Part shown: one piece after another, positions 52,659 to 62,579 of the stretch
Layout: the number at the start of each line of letters is the position of its first letter
Numbering within the stretch: the first letter of the stretch is position 1
Assembly: GCA_942490535.1 (NCBI GenBank)
Contig: CALNXQ010000005.1
Location: 2,131,778 to 2,195,777 of the forward strand
Length of the DNA: 64,000 nt
Source of the DNA: JAEINY01 sp942490535
GTDB lineage: Bacteria > Bacteroidota > Bacteroidia > Bacteroidales > Marinilabiliaceae
Direction: 5' to 3'
Position numbers and translations under genes: made by a program
Notes under the pieces: generated by a model
Told to the model about the DNA's origin: nothing
Databases searched by the model: none
Seen by the model: only the letters and a program-made list of their open reading frames with translations

Positions 52659-54374
52659 ATGCAAACATTTAAAGAGACAGGCCTTTCTGAAGAGGTTCTG
52701 AAAGCCATTGGTGAGTTAGGCTTTGAAACTCCCACCCCCATCCAAAGTAAAACCATTCCTGAAATTCTGAACCACGGTAACGACCTTATTGCTTTAGCGC
52801 AGACAGGAACGGGAAAAACTGCTGCTTTTGGGTTACCCCTAATTCAGCAAATTGCTACTGATACCAATAACATTCAAACATTAGTGTTGTGTCCAACACG
52901 CGAACTGTGTCTGCAAATCACTAAAGATTTGAATGCGTATTCCAAGTATTACAAAGATTTGTACGTGACGCCTGTTTATGGTGGCGCCGATATTCGTACC
53001 CAGATGAAAGCGTTAAAGCGTGGTTCACACATTGTTGTGGGTACGCCGGGGCGAATGAATGACTTGATTAACCGCAAGGCCATTCAATTGCAGGATGTAC
53101 GTTGGTTAATTCTGGATGAAGCCGATGAGATGTTAAACATGGGTTTCAAAGACGATTTGGAATCAATTATGGCGCAGACGCCAGAGTGGCGTCAGACCTT
53201 GCTGTTTTCTGCTACCATGCCGCAAGCCATTGCATCCATGTCGAAGAAATACATGCAGGATCCGGTTGAGATAAGTGTGGGTACAAAAAATTCAGGTGCA
53301 ACGAATGTGGAACACCATTATTACATGGTGCATGCCAGCGATCGTTACAAAGCATTGAAACGTATTGTGGATGTGACACCTGACGTGTATGGTATTGTAT
53401 TTTGCCGTACGCGTATGGAAACCAAAGATATTGCTGATAAATTGATGGCGGATGGTTACAATGCCGATGCCATCCATGGCGATTTGTCGCAAGCGCAGCG
53501 TGACATGGTGATGCAGCGATTCCGTACCAAACACTTACAGGTGTTGGTGGCAACTGATGTGGCTGCACGTGGTATCGATGTAACCGATTTGACGCATGTT
53601 ATTAATTATAACCTGCCGGATGATATTGAGGTGTATATTCACCGCAGTGGACGTACCGGAAGGGCTGGTAAAAAAGGAATTTCTGTTTCCATTATCCATG
53701 CACGCGAGTCGCATCGTATCAAAGCCATTGAGAAGATATCAAAGAAAACCTTTGAGCGTAAAATGGTGCCTACCTCGCAAGAGATTTGCGAAAAGCAATT
53801 GCTTAGTTTCGTAGATCGGGTCGAAAAAACAGAACTGGAAGAATCTTCTCCTGTTAATAGTTTTATGCCTGCTATTTTTGAGAAATTAGCATCTATCAGT
53901 CGTGAGGACCTGATCACTAAATTTGTGACGGCTGACTTTAGTCGTTTCATGGATTATTACAAGGATGCACCGGATTTAAATGTCTATAATACACGCGAGT
54001 CAAAAGGTAGCGGCAGCAGACGGGAACGTGGCGAGCGCAGTGATCGCGGTGATCGTGTGCCTTTCAGTCGCTTGTTTGTGAATTTGGGAAAAGCGGATGA
54101 TGTGAACTCTGGTGATCTGATCGGCTTGATCAATAGTAAGATGAAAAATGTGACTGTGAAAGTTGGTAAAATCGAGCTGTTGAATAACTTTTCCTTTGTG
54201 GAAGTGGATAAGGAGTACGAGCAGGAAGTCATTGACAAACTGAGCAAATCTAAGCTTAAGGGGAAGAAAGTATCCTTAGAGGTAGCCTCACCCAAACCTT
54301 CATCTGCCAGACGTAAGTCATCGCCAAGGAGAGATGGCGGTGGTGGTGGTCGCAGAGATCGTTACAGAAGCTAA
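52659..54374 (+). CDS. DEAD-box RNA helicase
   Basis: 571 aa. ATP-dependent RNA remodelling, probably ribosome assembly or cold-shock RNA decay. Motifs: Q-motif ETPTPIQSKTIPEIL, Walker A AQTGTGKTAAF, PTRELC, DEAD in LILDEADEML, SAT in LLFSATMPQ, ARGIDVTDLTHV and HRSGRTGRAG. After the two RecA domains (1-370) a helical region leads to a DbpA-type RNA-binding domain (about 465-545, FVNLGKADDVNSGDLIGLIN) and an Arg/Gly-rich tail ending GGGGGRRDRYRS. Complete; single gene with its own terminator. Confidence 0.96.
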   Translation: MQTFKETGLSEEVLKAIGELGFETPTPIQSKTIPEILNHGNDLIALAQTGTGKTAAFGLPLIQQIATDTNNIQTLVLCPTRELCLQITKDLNAYSKYYKDLYVTPVYGGADIRTQMKALKRGSHIVVGTPGRMNDLINRKAIQLQDVRWLILDEADEMLNMGFKDDLESIMAQTPEWRQTLLFSATMPQAIASMSKKYMQDPVEISVGTKNSGATNVEHHYYMVHASDRYKALKRIVDVTPDVYGIVFCRTRMETKDIADKLMADGYNADAIHGDLSQAQRDMVMQRFRTKHLQVLVATDVAARGIDVTDLTHVINYNLPDDIEVYIHRSGRTGRAGKKGISVSIIHARESHRIKAIEKISKKTFERKMVPTSQEICEKQLLSFVDRVEKTELEESSPVNSFMPAIFEKLASISREDLITKFVTADFSRFMDYYKDAPDLNVYNTRESKGSGSRRERGERSDRGDRVPFSRLFVNLGKADDVNSGDLIGLINSKMKNVTVKVGKIELLNNFSFVEVDKEYEQEVIDKLSKSKLKGKKVSLEVASPKPSSARRKSSPRRDGGGGGRRDRYRS

Positions 54375-54424
54375 GAATGATAAAGATTCCAGCTATTAAT
54401 TTAGCGGAATGTACAAAATAGTTA

Positions 54425-54453
54425 ACCCCGGAGCCATGCTTCGGGGTTTTTTG
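54425..54453 (+). terminator. Helicase terminator
   Basis: ACCCCG / CGGGGT stem followed by TTTTT. Confidence 0.85.
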
Positions 54454-54482
54454 TTGATTTTTAGGTGTAGAGGATGAGCCGT

Positions 54483-55316
54483 TTATTGAATTAAATCCAA
54501 TTGTTGGGCGTGCATCTCTGGTGATGAGGCATCGATAATACCGGTAATAAAGCCTACTTTGTAGTCTATCATGATTTTGCCCAGGTAAGGGTCTTCCAAT
54601 TCGTACCGTTTAATTTTCACTTTCTTATTGTACTTTAAGCGGTCGAAATAACGTTTTAAAAAGGCTTGGCAATCGGTGTCACTGCCTTCATACATGAATA
54701 GACGATAAGGCCCGGCATCACTTTTATAGGAAGCCGTAAATACGCCGTTGAAGCCGGTTACGCCCAGGAAGTTTTCGGCCATGTAACGTTCGCTCATTTT
54801 AATTTTTCCTTGAGCGGGGAAACGGGCTAGTTCTTTGGGTAATTGACAGTCTTCGCAAATGCGTTCAGCTACTTTGCGGGCGAAATCCAATAGGGATTGT
54901 TTGGTAGCCGCCGGTGAGCCATTGAATACTTTCACATAATAGTCATCCGCCAGAAAAAAGGAGGTGCCATCCTCTATGAATCCTTCGGCACCAATGCTTC
55001 GTGTGGATGCCGTGGCGGGTCGTTCTTCTGAATAAATGCCAAATGCAAATAGCGGATCCTTGTGACGGTACAATTCCAGAGTTACCAATTGACCTTCCTG
55101 ATTGCGATAATCAACCACCCACAAATCCTGAAATTTGTAACCCAGGTAAAAGTCGGAGGCACCATTGATGTGGTCGTATAGGTTTTCGGGCGAAAAGTAC
55201 TGCTTGTCATTTTGGGCCCTCCAGCCATCAATATCAGTGAACTCTGCCGGGTACGATTGGGCTGAAAGAATAATGCAGCTAAATAGAATGATACTGCTTA
55301 AGTAGATTTTTTTCAT
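54483..55316 (-). CDS. Secreted protein, DUF6599-like
   Basis: 277 aa with a signal peptide (MKKIYLSSIILFSCIILSAQ). The mature part begins with a conserved-looking phrase IDGWRAQNDKQYFSPENLYD followed by HINGASDFYLGYKFQDL, reminiscent of DUF6599, and later CEDCQLP. Function unknown. It lies 95 bp downstream of the Tat aldo/keto reductase on the same strand and is probably co-transcribed; in that context it could be an accessory exported factor of the same redox pathway (inference). Family assignment is from memory of the pattern and is tentative. Confidence 0.65.
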   Translation of the reverse strand: MKKIYLSSIILFSCIILSAQSYPAEFTDIDGWRAQNDKQYFSPENLYDHINGASDFYLGYKFQDLWVVDYRNQEGQLVTLELYRHKDPLFAFGIYSEERPATASTRSIGAEGFIEDGTSFFLADDYYVKVFNGSPAATKQSLLDFARKVAERICEDCQLPKELARFPAQGKIKMSERYMAENFLGVTGFNGVFTASYKSDAGPYRLFMYEGSDTDCQAFLKRYFDRLKYNKKVKIKRYELEDPYLGKIMIDYKVGFITGIIDASSPEMHAQQLDLIQ

Positions 55317-55411
55317 GTATTGTTAGTTTATCTCTCGCCGAGGCGCAGAGTCGCAAAGGTTATTGCTATATGCTTTGTGCGATTCCGCGCCCAAATGAGA
55401 TTTCTTTGTTT

Positions 55412-56614
55412 TTACGAGATGAACTCGTCCGGCACATTGGCCAGGCGACTGACATCTTTTATTTTATCAGCAATGGCAAATTGTTTCACACAAGATACCG
55501 TGCAACTGTCACAGGAGGCACATGGGTCCTGTTTCACGCCCATGTTGGCCAGTAAGTCCTTGGCTTGCGACAAATCGCGATAACCATAGGTGTACATGTA
55601 AGCACGCATGATTTCCGGAATGGGTAATCCTTCTTTGCATTGTCCCTGGCACTGGTTACATTGATTGCAATACAAGCCGGCATAGTCGCGTGCAAATTCC
55701 AGGTCTTTCTCTTCCTGTTTGGTAAGTTTCAGATCTTCCATCACCGAGAAGCTTTCTTCTAAATGTTCAAAAGCCGTGAAGCCCGGAATAGACGTACATA
55801 CATTTTCATCCTGTAACACCCATTTGAGTGCTGCTTTTGTATTGACCGGTTTGGTTTGTTCTTTATCCAGAAAACCACCGGCCATGGTTTTCATGGCGAC
55901 GATACCAATGCCTGCTTCTGCAGCCTTTTTAATTATCGCTTTTAATTCCTCACGGTGATCCTGTTTGAAGTTGTAGGCTGTCAGCACCACGTCATAAATA
56001 CCGGCCTCAAGAGCGGCCTGTATCACTTCAGGTTCATTTTTGTGGGTGGATAAGCCAACGAATCTGGTTTTACCTTGTTCTTTGGCTGTCTTTAAGGCTT
56101 TGAGCATTTCGGGGTGCAGGGTGGCTTCTTTGGTGGAGATGGCATGCACATATAATAAATCAACTTGTTTCATTTGTAGACGCTCCAGGCTGATGTCCAG
56201 ATTTTCCAGGAATTTTTCAGCGGTGGCTCCTTCGCCCAGCAGGCCGGTTTTGCGATCCATGTCTTCCGGTACCACTTTGGTAGCGATAAAAAAAGCATCC
56301 CGGTTTTGATCTTTGAAGATCTCACCCAACATCAATTCATTTTTCCCTTTTTGGTAAACGTGGGCCGTATCGAAATGCAAAATGCCTTTGTCAATACCCA
56401 TTTTAATGAGGGCTTTACTATCGCCTCGCATGGCGCCCATGCTCACAATGGGCAGTTGTACACCTGTACGGCCAAGGGTCCGGTAAATGATTTTTTCCTT
56501 TTTCTTTCTCGATTTAGCATCGGCGCTAGCACCTGTTATTAAGGCTGCACCGGCCAATCCGGAAGCTGTTACTTTAATGAATTGGCGGCGATTGGTTTTG
56601 TTTGATGTTTTCAT
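55412..56614 (-). CDS. Tat-exported aldo/keto reductase with C-terminal 4Fe-4S domain
   Basis: 400 aa. Twin-arginine signal KTNRRQFIKVTASGLAGAAL, then an AKR barrel with LGRTGVQLPIVSMGAM, HFDTAHVYQKGKNELMLGE (Asp and Tyr of the tetrad), IATKV and DLLYVHAIS (Lys and His). The C-terminal 90 residues carry two cysteine groups, YCNQCNQCQGQCKEGLP and DPCASCDSCTVSC, typical of bacterial AKRs fused to a ferredoxin-like iron-sulfur domain. Probably periplasmic redox enzyme; substrate unknown. Upstream DNA is repeat-rich. Confidence 0.92.
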   Translation of the reverse strand: MKTSNKTNRRQFIKVTASGLAGAALITGASADAKSRKKKEKIIYRTLGRTGVQLPIVSMGAMRGDSKALIKMGIDKGILHFDTAHVYQKGKNELMLGEIFKDQNRDAFFIATKVVPEDMDRKTGLLGEGATAEKFLENLDISLERLQMKQVDLLYVHAISTKEATLHPEMLKALKTAKEQGKTRFVGLSTHKNEPEVIQAALEAGIYDVVLTAYNFKQDHREELKAIIKKAAEAGIGIVAMKTMAGGFLDKEQTKPVNTKAALKWVLQDENVCTSIPGFTAFEHLEESFSVMEDLKLTKQEEKDLEFARDYAGLYCNQCNQCQGQCKEGLPIPEIMRAYMYTYGYRDLSQAKDLLANMGVKQDPCASCDSCTVSCVKQFAIADKIKDVSRLANVPDEFIS

Positions 56615-57559
56615 GTTAATAGGGGGTTTAATTAGGCTTTAAGATAGTATATGTAACTTGTAATCACTAATTAGGGTGATTAATTAGAACCAAAATAAAT
56701 AATTATTGCTTTGTCATAGGTTCGGATTGAACTCCTCCAAAGTTCTTGATTGCACTTTGTTGAAGCCGCGGGTTTAGCTTCGCTGATTTTCAATTCATCC
56801 ATGTCTAGTGTTGTTCAATCCCTTCATGATCTTTCTGTGGCCCGGGAACCGCAAGGTGGTTCAACAATAATTAGCCATTGGAGACATCCCATGGAATAGG
56901 CATGCCCATCCCGGAAAGGGTTGTATTTTTCATGCAGCATTCAGTCTCTAATTATGAACCTAGACAATATTATATATTGATTAGTTTGGCTCTATCATAT
57001 TTTGTGGTTGGTAATAATTCAAAACACAAAATTTAATCCTTCCTGGGATGTGATCGTTGGTGTCAGCAAGCCATGGGTTCCACCCAGGGTTATTAACATT
57101 AAACCACTTCATGGTTGTAAAAGAATAATCCTAAAAGGATTGAATATTTTTAGCCACGGGTGTACCCCGTGGTAGAAACAACAAATACACCACAACCCAG
57201 AATGGCTTGAATAGACCAATCTTTAACTATGATAGAGCCATTAGTTTTTATTGGAGTGCTGCCGGTTGTCCGATGAAGTTGGTCTGAACCGTTTTATCTT
57301 ATAACGTCTTCATCATTATAGTGACCGTCTTCTTTACAGGTTATCGAAATTATGCTCGAAAAAATATGTCTGTATTTAGAATAGAGCAATAAAAATTGGC
57401 GATGGACAACATTTGGCCTTTTATCTTTTTACTTCTCCTTTTTGCATTGATAGCTTGAAACAAGCACTCAACTCAATTGTGCAAATACTTGACATTCCTC
57501 ACCCTTATTGCTATTGTTATTCTTTACTTTTACATTTCAGAAAACAAATTCCAAATACC
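56615..57559. other. 945-bp gene-free region filled with REP-like repeats
   Basis: No open frame with a credible product. A frame extension upstream of the S9 peptidase to 57413 has no signal-peptide or family support. The interval 56725-57235 consists of dispersed repeats described separately; the rest is A+T-rich. Confidence 0.6.
56725..57235. repeat. Cluster of REP/MITE-like dispersed repeats
   Basis: 56725-56751 (GATTGAACTCCTCCAAAGTT and on) is the inverted copy of 61706-61732 with one mismatch. 56857-56873 (GAACCGCAAGGTGGTTC) is a short inverted repeat also present inverted near 61615. 57125-57172 contains AATCCTAAAAGGATT followed by the hairpin CCACGGG/CCCGTGG, matching 61646-61690 in direct orientation. 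Such palindrome pairs are typical of REP elements mobilised by RAYT-type transposases; none is encoded in the window. Confidence 0.7.
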
Positions 57560-59644
57560 ATGAAACAATTATTTTCAATCGTACTGATTGCATTGATATT
57601 GGGAGCTTGCGGGAAACCTAAGGCGCCTGAGAAACCAACCTTCACCAATCGTGATTTAAAGGTGGAAAGTGACCGCATGACACCTGAAGTGCTGTGGTCC
57701 TTTGGTCGTGTGGGTAATGTATCCGTATCCCCCGATGGACAAACCGTATTATTTACGGTATCCTATACCAAAATTGAAGAGAATAAATCCTATGCAGATA
57801 TTTATACCATGCCGGTTGCAGGTGGTGAATTCACTCAAATTACGAAGACCGCCGGTAACGAGTTTTCGGTCAGCTGGCGTCCGGATGGAGCCAAGATCGC
57901 CTATCTTTCTGCTGCTTCCGGTGATGTGCAATTGTGGGAAATGAATGCTGATGGCTCGCAGAACATGCAAGTTACAAAAGTAAAAGGTGGCATCGATGGG
58001 TATAAGTATGCCCCAACCATGGATAAATTGATCTTCACACAACGCGTGAAACTGGATGATACTGTTCAGGATCTGTATCCCGACTTGAAGTATGCGGATG
58101 CGCGCATTGAAGATGACTTGATGTATCGTCATTGGGATCATTGGAGTGATTTCAAATACAGCCATGTCTTTTACATTGGGTATGCCAATGGGGCAACGGT
58201 TGGAGCCGAGAAAGACATCATGGAAGGGGAGCGTTTTGATTCACCATTAAGTCCTTTCGGGGGGATGGAAGAAATCAACTGGACACCTGATGGTAAAAGC
58301 ATCGCTTATACATCTAAGAAGTTGACAGGTAAAGCTGCCGCGTTCTCTACCAACAGTGATATTTATCTGTATTCCCTAGAGTCCGGTGAAACAAGTAACC
58401 TGACCGAAGGTATGATGGGTTACGACAAGGCACCTGTGTTTTCGCCCGATGGTAAGATGATGGCCTGGGAAAGCATGGCCCGTGATGGTTACGAGGCTGA
58501 TCAGAACAGATTGTTTATCATGGATCTGGCGACGGGTGATAAAAAGGATTACACCGCTGACTTTGATCAGAACGTGCATGGTTTGCAATGGAGCAATGAT
58601 GGTCAGCACATCTGGTTCACCAGCGAGGATAAAGGATCAATTGAGATTTTCCGTTTCAATAAGGCAGATGAGAGCATCGATCAAATAACAGATGGCATCC
58701 ATAACTATAACTCCGTAGCGTTGGCCGGTGATCAGTTGATTGCCACGCAGACAACCATGAGTCAGCCGACTGAAATTATACGTGTGGATCCGGCTACGGG
58801 AGCAGGCACCAACATCTCACAAGTGAATGCGCCTTTATTAGGTCAGTTGGAGATGGGTAAAGTAGAAAAGCGTTGGATCAAAACAACAGATAATAAAGAC
58901 ATGTTGGTGTGGGTGATCTATCCGCCTCATTTCGATCCCAATAAAAAGTATCCTGCTTTGCTGTATTGCGGTGGAGGACCTCAGCAAATGGTGAGCCAGT
59001 TCTGGAGTCTTCGCTGGAATTTCCAGATGATGGCTGCCAATGACTACATCATTGTAGCGCCTAACCGTCGTGGTTTACCCGGTTTCGGTCAGGAGTGGAA
59101 CGAGCAGATCAGTGGGGATTATGGTGGTCAGAACATGAAGGATTATTTTTCGGCCATTGATGCAGTCGCCAAAGAGCCTTTTGTGAATGCTGATAAATTG
59201 GGTGCCATTGGTGCCAGTTATGGCGGTTATTCGGTGTATTGGTTAGCCGGAAATCACAACAAACGTTTCAGTGCCTTCATTTCGCATTGTGGTATTTTTA
59301 ATTTCGAGCAGATGTATGCCACTACTGAAGAGATGTTTTTCGTGGATTGGGATTATAAAGGAAATTATTGGGATACATCCAATAAAACCGCCATGCGCAG
59401 CTATGCCAATTCACCCCATAAATTTGTGAAGAATTGGGATACACCTATGTTGGTGATTCATGGAGCCAAGGATTTCCGCATCCCTTATACCCAAGGCATG
59501 GGGGCTTATAACACTGCTAAAATGTTAGGTGTTCCCGCCCGCTTCCTTTATTTCCCGGAAGAGAATCACTGGGTATTGAGCTGTCATAACGGCCTTTTGT
59601 GGCAACGTGAATTTGCCCGTTGGTTGGATACGTATTTGAAGTAA
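57560..59644 (+). CDS. S9-family prolyl oligopeptidase-like peptidase, lipoprotein
   Basis: 694 aa from ATG 57560. Lipoprotein signal MKQLFSIVLIALILGACGKP (lipobox LGAC). An N-terminal beta-propeller (about 45-430) with repeated WxPDG/FSPDG phrases (VSVSPDGQTVLF, WRPDGAKIAYLS, WTPDGKSIAYTS, FSPDGKMMAW) is followed by an alpha/beta hydrolase domain: nucleophile GAIGASYGGYSVYW, acid in HGAKDFRIPYT, and the His in PEENHWVLS. Family roles: release of di- or oligopeptides from peptide N-termini. Single gene with terminator. Confidence 0.94.
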   Translation: MKQLFSIVLIALILGACGKPKAPEKPTFTNRDLKVESDRMTPEVLWSFGRVGNVSVSPDGQTVLFTVSYTKIEENKSYADIYTMPVAGGEFTQITKTAGNEFSVSWRPDGAKIAYLSAASGDVQLWEMNADGSQNMQVTKVKGGIDGYKYAPTMDKLIFTQRVKLDDTVQDLYPDLKYADARIEDDLMYRHWDHWSDFKYSHVFYIGYANGATVGAEKDIMEGERFDSPLSPFGGMEEINWTPDGKSIAYTSKKLTGKAAAFSTNSDIYLYSLESGETSNLTEGMMGYDKAPVFSPDGKMMAWESMARDGYEADQNRLFIMDLATGDKKDYTADFDQNVHGLQWSNDGQHIWFTSEDKGSIEIFRFNKADESIDQITDGIHNYNSVALAGDQLIATQTTMSQPTEIIRVDPATGAGTNISQVNAPLLGQLEMGKVEKRWIKTTDNKDMLVWVIYPPHFDPNKKYPALLYCGGGPQQMVSQFWSLRWNFQMMAANDYIIVAPNRRGLPGFGQEWNEQISGDYGGQNMKDYFSAIDAVAKEPFVNADKLGAIGASYGGYSVYWLAGNHNKRFSAFISHCGIFNFEQMYATTEEMFFVDWDYKGNYWDTSNKTAMRSYANSPHKFVKNWDTPMLVIHGAKDFRIPYTQGMGAYNTAKMLGVPARFLYFPEENHWVLSCHNGLLWQREFARWLDTYLK

Positions 59645-59718
59645 AAATGGTAAAGTGAAAAGGTAAAAGACTAATGTAAAAAGGATAAAGACTGAAAAGT
59701 CAGTTCCTGCTATAAGAT

Positions 59719-59749
59719 AACAGCCGTTCCGTAAGGGGCGGCTGTTTTT
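59719..59749 (+). terminator. Terminator after the S9 peptidase
   Basis: AACAGCCG / CGGCTGTT stem with T run. The remainder of the gap to 60006 contains a TAATTTTG box at 59922-59929 as possible promoter of the next gene and nothing else recognisable. Confidence 0.8.
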
Positions 59750-60006
59750 CGTTGGTTTGCTGTTCAATCAGACGCATATTTTGGGGAAGGCCTATGATAA
59801 TCATGATCTTTTTTTTGTTTTCAGGGTAGATTAGAATCATCCGGATAATGGCGATCCACCTTTTTAAATAAAAAAAGCATCTCTATCAAACAAAATAGCT
59901 ACATTCATTGCCAACTATTTCTAATTTTGCCGAACTTTAGATACTGGTGAGGCCGACCTCATCGAATATTAACCAATTGACATTTTATGCCTTTAACGTG
60001 ATGCTA

Positions 60007-61410
60007 ATGAAACAAACGTATTTTGACCTTATTGATCAAACCTATTACTTTCCACAGCCAGGTTTTGATATTGAAAATGGGAATCTCTTCTTTAACAATG
60101 TGTCGTTAAAGTATTTGATTGATAAATATGGAACACCCCTGAAGATCTCGTATCTGCCCCGTATCGGTGAACAGATAAAACGGGTTAAGAATCTCTTCAG
60201 TAAATCCATAAAGCAGAACGGATATAAGGGCAATTACAATTATTGTTACTGTACCAAAAGCAGTCACTTTAGTTTCATCCTCAAGGAGGCATTGAAATAT
60301 GACATTCATCTGGAGACCTCCTCCAGTTATGATTTGGACATCATCCTGAAATTACATGAAGAAGGATTAATTACCAAGAACATTAAGCTGATTCAGAACG
60401 GGCACAAAACAGAAGGGTATCTGCAAAAAATAGCTCAATTACACAATGCCGGGTTTGATAACCTGATTGTGGTGCTGGATAGCTTGAACGAGTTGGATCG
60501 TTTGTTGCCTTTGATTAATGGGACCATTAAAGTGGGTATTCGAATGGCGATTGATGAGGAGCCACAATCGGCTTATTATACCTCGCGCATGGGCATTCGA
60601 TCTACTGATATACCACAGTTTTATCAGGAGCACATCAAAGACAATCCAAAGGTGGAACTGAAGATGTTGCATTATTTTGTGGATAGTGGCATTAAAGATA
60701 CCCTTTACTATTGGGGTTTGTTCCAGAAAGCCATCAGCATGTATGCTGAGTTGAAAAAGCAATGCGATAGCCTGGATTCATTCAACCTGGGAGGTGGATT
60801 GCCCATTCGCAATAACCTGGGCTTTGAGTACGATTACACCTACATCATCAACGAGTTGGTGCGTAACATCAAAGACATGTGTTCGGCTGAGGAGATTGAC
60901 GATCCTGATATTTATACCGAGTTTGGACGCTATACCGTAGGTGAGTCCGGAGCCGTGATCTTTAAAATACTGGAAGTGAAACAGCAAAATGATGCGGAGC
61001 TTTGGTACATCATCGATAATAGTTTGATGACCACCATTCCCGATAGCTGGAGTATCTTTGAAAAGTTTATTCTGTTACCGGTCAATAATTGGGATAAACC
61101 CTATTCGAAGGTGAACATTGGTGGTATCACCTGCGACCATTCCGACTATTATAATACCGAAGACCTTAATCAGCAGGTTTTTCTGCCCCGGATTAAGAAT
61201 GCGGATGATGAGCCGCTTTATTTGGGATTCTTCCATACAGGAGCCTATCAGGATTCCATCAGTGGTTATGGTGGTTTAAAACACTGTTTGATTCCATCGC
61301 CCAAGCACATTGTGATTGAGCGCGACGATAACGGACTGCTTAATGATTACTTGTTTAAAGATGAGCAGAAGGTGGAGGACATGTTACGCATTTTAGGCTA
61401 TAAGGAATAG
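60007..61410 (+). CDS. Fold-III PLP decarboxylase, arginine-decarboxylase type
   Basis: 467 aa, alanine-racemase-fold decarboxylase likely for polyamine synthesis. PLP lysine in NYCYCTKSSHFSF, the phosphate-binding FNLGGGLPIRNN, YTEFGRYTVGES (in place of EPGR), and the substrate-side phrase GFFHTGAYQDSISGYGG. Shorter than the enterobacterial SpeA and of the compact type found in Bacteroidota. Diaminopimelate decarboxylase is a less likely reading because the usual lysA motifs differ. ATG 60007 (MKQTYFDLID) is preferred; another ATG lies two codons upstream. Confidence 0.82.
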   Translation: MKQTYFDLIDQTYYFPQPGFDIENGNLFFNNVSLKYLIDKYGTPLKISYLPRIGEQIKRVKNLFSKSIKQNGYKGNYNYCYCTKSSHFSFILKEALKYDIHLETSSSYDLDIILKLHEEGLITKNIKLIQNGHKTEGYLQKIAQLHNAGFDNLIVVLDSLNELDRLLPLINGTIKVGIRMAIDEEPQSAYYTSRMGIRSTDIPQFYQEHIKDNPKVELKMLHYFVDSGIKDTLYYWGLFQKAISMYAELKKQCDSLDSFNLGGGLPIRNNLGFEYDYTYIINELVRNIKDMCSAEEIDDPDIYTEFGRYTVGESGAVIFKILEVKQQNDAELWYIIDNSLMTTIPDSWSIFEKFILLPVNNWDKPYSKVNIGGITCDHSDYYNTEDLNQQVFLPRIKNADDEPLYLGFFHTGAYQDSISGYGGLKHCLIPSPKHIVIERDDNGLLNDYLFKDEQKVEDMLRILGYKE

Positions 61411-61445
61411 ACAAAGAAATAATTTAAAATGATTGAATGAGATAA

Positions 61446-61473
61446 CAAAAGCAGGCCAATGGGTCTGCTTTTG
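61446..61473 (+). terminator. Terminator after the decarboxylase gene
   Basis: CAAAAGCAG / CTGCTTTTG stem with a 10-nt loop followed by TGTTT. A similar hairpin, GAAGCAG / CTGCTTC, occurs at 62792-62815. Confidence 0.75.
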
Positions 61474-61589
61474 TGTTTAGGTGCGGGTCCTCATTTTTTT
61501 CTTTGATTCTATCTATAATAAGAGATTGAATGATGATAACAAAAACAACTCTTTTCAGGGTTGTACTTACAAACAGTCAATGCTAAGGC

Positions 61590-61760
61590 TTTTCACCCAT
61601 GGTTAATAGTGTTGAACCGCCTTGCGGTTTTCTTGCAGCATAATAATCCGGAAAGGATTAAACATCAATAGCCACGGGAGACAACCCGTGGTTGCAACAA
61701 TGCGAAATCAAGAACTCTGGAGGAGTTCAATCCTTAATTATGATAGGGTCTTGTTCTTTG
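61590..61760. repeat. REP-like dispersed repeat
   Basis: Contains TTGAACCGCCTTGCGGTT, AATCCGGAAAGGATT, the hairpin CCACGGG/CCCGTGG and the block AATCAAGAACTCTGGAGGAG, all also seen at 56.7-57.2 kb. Short frames inside it are not credible genes. The rest of the gap from 61474 to 61859 shows nothing further. Confidence 0.7.
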
Positions 61761-61859
61761 TGGCTTGCCCCCCGAAGCTTTCCAATAATCAATTAAACGG
61801 TCACGCAACCCTTTGGGATATTTAGCTTCTTTACTAAAGAAAAATCTAATACCAGCCAT

Positions 61860-62492
61860 ATGAAATTACTCGCTTTAGTGATATGCGCTTTATTCGGTGT
61901 TGGCGTCATGGCCTTTGGTCAGGAAGCACAAGTGGATAAGCCGATTGGGAAAATCGGTGTTTTCTATTCTTTTTTTGGAGATAATGAATTAATCCAGTCA
62001 GAAGATCTGATTGGTGGGCCGGGGTATAGCGGTGACAAAGTCTACACCCTGGGCATGAACTACCTTTACCCCTTCACCAAGTGGCTGGATTTCCAGACCG
62101 GTGTGCAGTATGCCCATCATCAGCTCACTGTGACACCCAATATGCCCATATTGCCCGATGCTGAATTAACCAACTATTATGTGTCTCCCCGCACTGAAAA
62201 CCTCAATGTTATTAGCATTCCGGTAGGCGTTCAAGTAACGTTTTTAAAATACCTGTTTGTGAATGGGGGCTTTTCATTGGATTTCGATACCGGTGTGTCC
62301 AATGCCTTTGAAGATCAGACAGGAATTGGATTGCATCTGGGATGTGGCGCTCACTATGAATTTAAAAATAAGATGTCGTTATTTATCAATCCCTACACCA
62401 AGAGCCATTCCATTGTCTCCTTTGCCTCGCCCGATGATCGGCATCGCTTGTTGGAGGCCGGTGTTAAAGTCGGCGTCATGGTACGCTTGTAA
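61860..62492 (+). CDS. Outer-membrane beta-barrel protein (small)
   Basis: 210 aa. Signal peptide MKLLALVICALFGVGVMAFG, followed by an 8-stranded-barrel-like pattern of alternating hydrophobic strands (FYSFFGDNELIQ, YPFTKWLDFQTGVQYAHHQL, FVNGGFSLDFDTG, LHLGCGAHYEFKNKMSLFI) and a terminal LEAGVKVGVMVRL. It belongs to the general PorT/OmpA-like barrel type common in Bacteroidota; specific role unknown. Confidence 0.75.
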   Translation: MKLLALVICALFGVGVMAFGQEAQVDKPIGKIGVFYSFFGDNELIQSEDLIGGPGYSGDKVYTLGMNYLYPFTKWLDFQTGVQYAHHQLTVTPNMPILPDAELTNYYVSPRTENLNVISIPVGVQVTFLKYLFVNGGFSLDFDTGVSNAFEDQTGIGLHLGCGAHYEFKNKMSLFINPYTKSHSIVSFASPDDRHRLLEAGVKVGVMVRL

Positions 62493-62549
62493 TCCTTTAT
62501 ATTGAGGTACTATGAGAGATGGTGCAGGAGATTATGGCATTGCATCATT

Positions 62550-62577
62550 GAGCCCGTTTAGGGCTCTTCTTTTTTTT
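62550..62577 (+). terminator. Terminator after the barrel gene
   Basis: GAGCCC / GGGCTC stem, 5-nt loop, followed by a T-rich run. Confidence 0.88.
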
Positions 62578-62579
62578 GT

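Noticed and set aside
57413..57559. N-terminal extension of the S9 peptidase
   Set aside because: The lipoprotein signal begins at the ATG at 57560; the extension has no family similarity.
61622..61825. 67-aa plus-strand frame
   Set aside because: It lies inside a REP-like repeat and has no protein-like composition.
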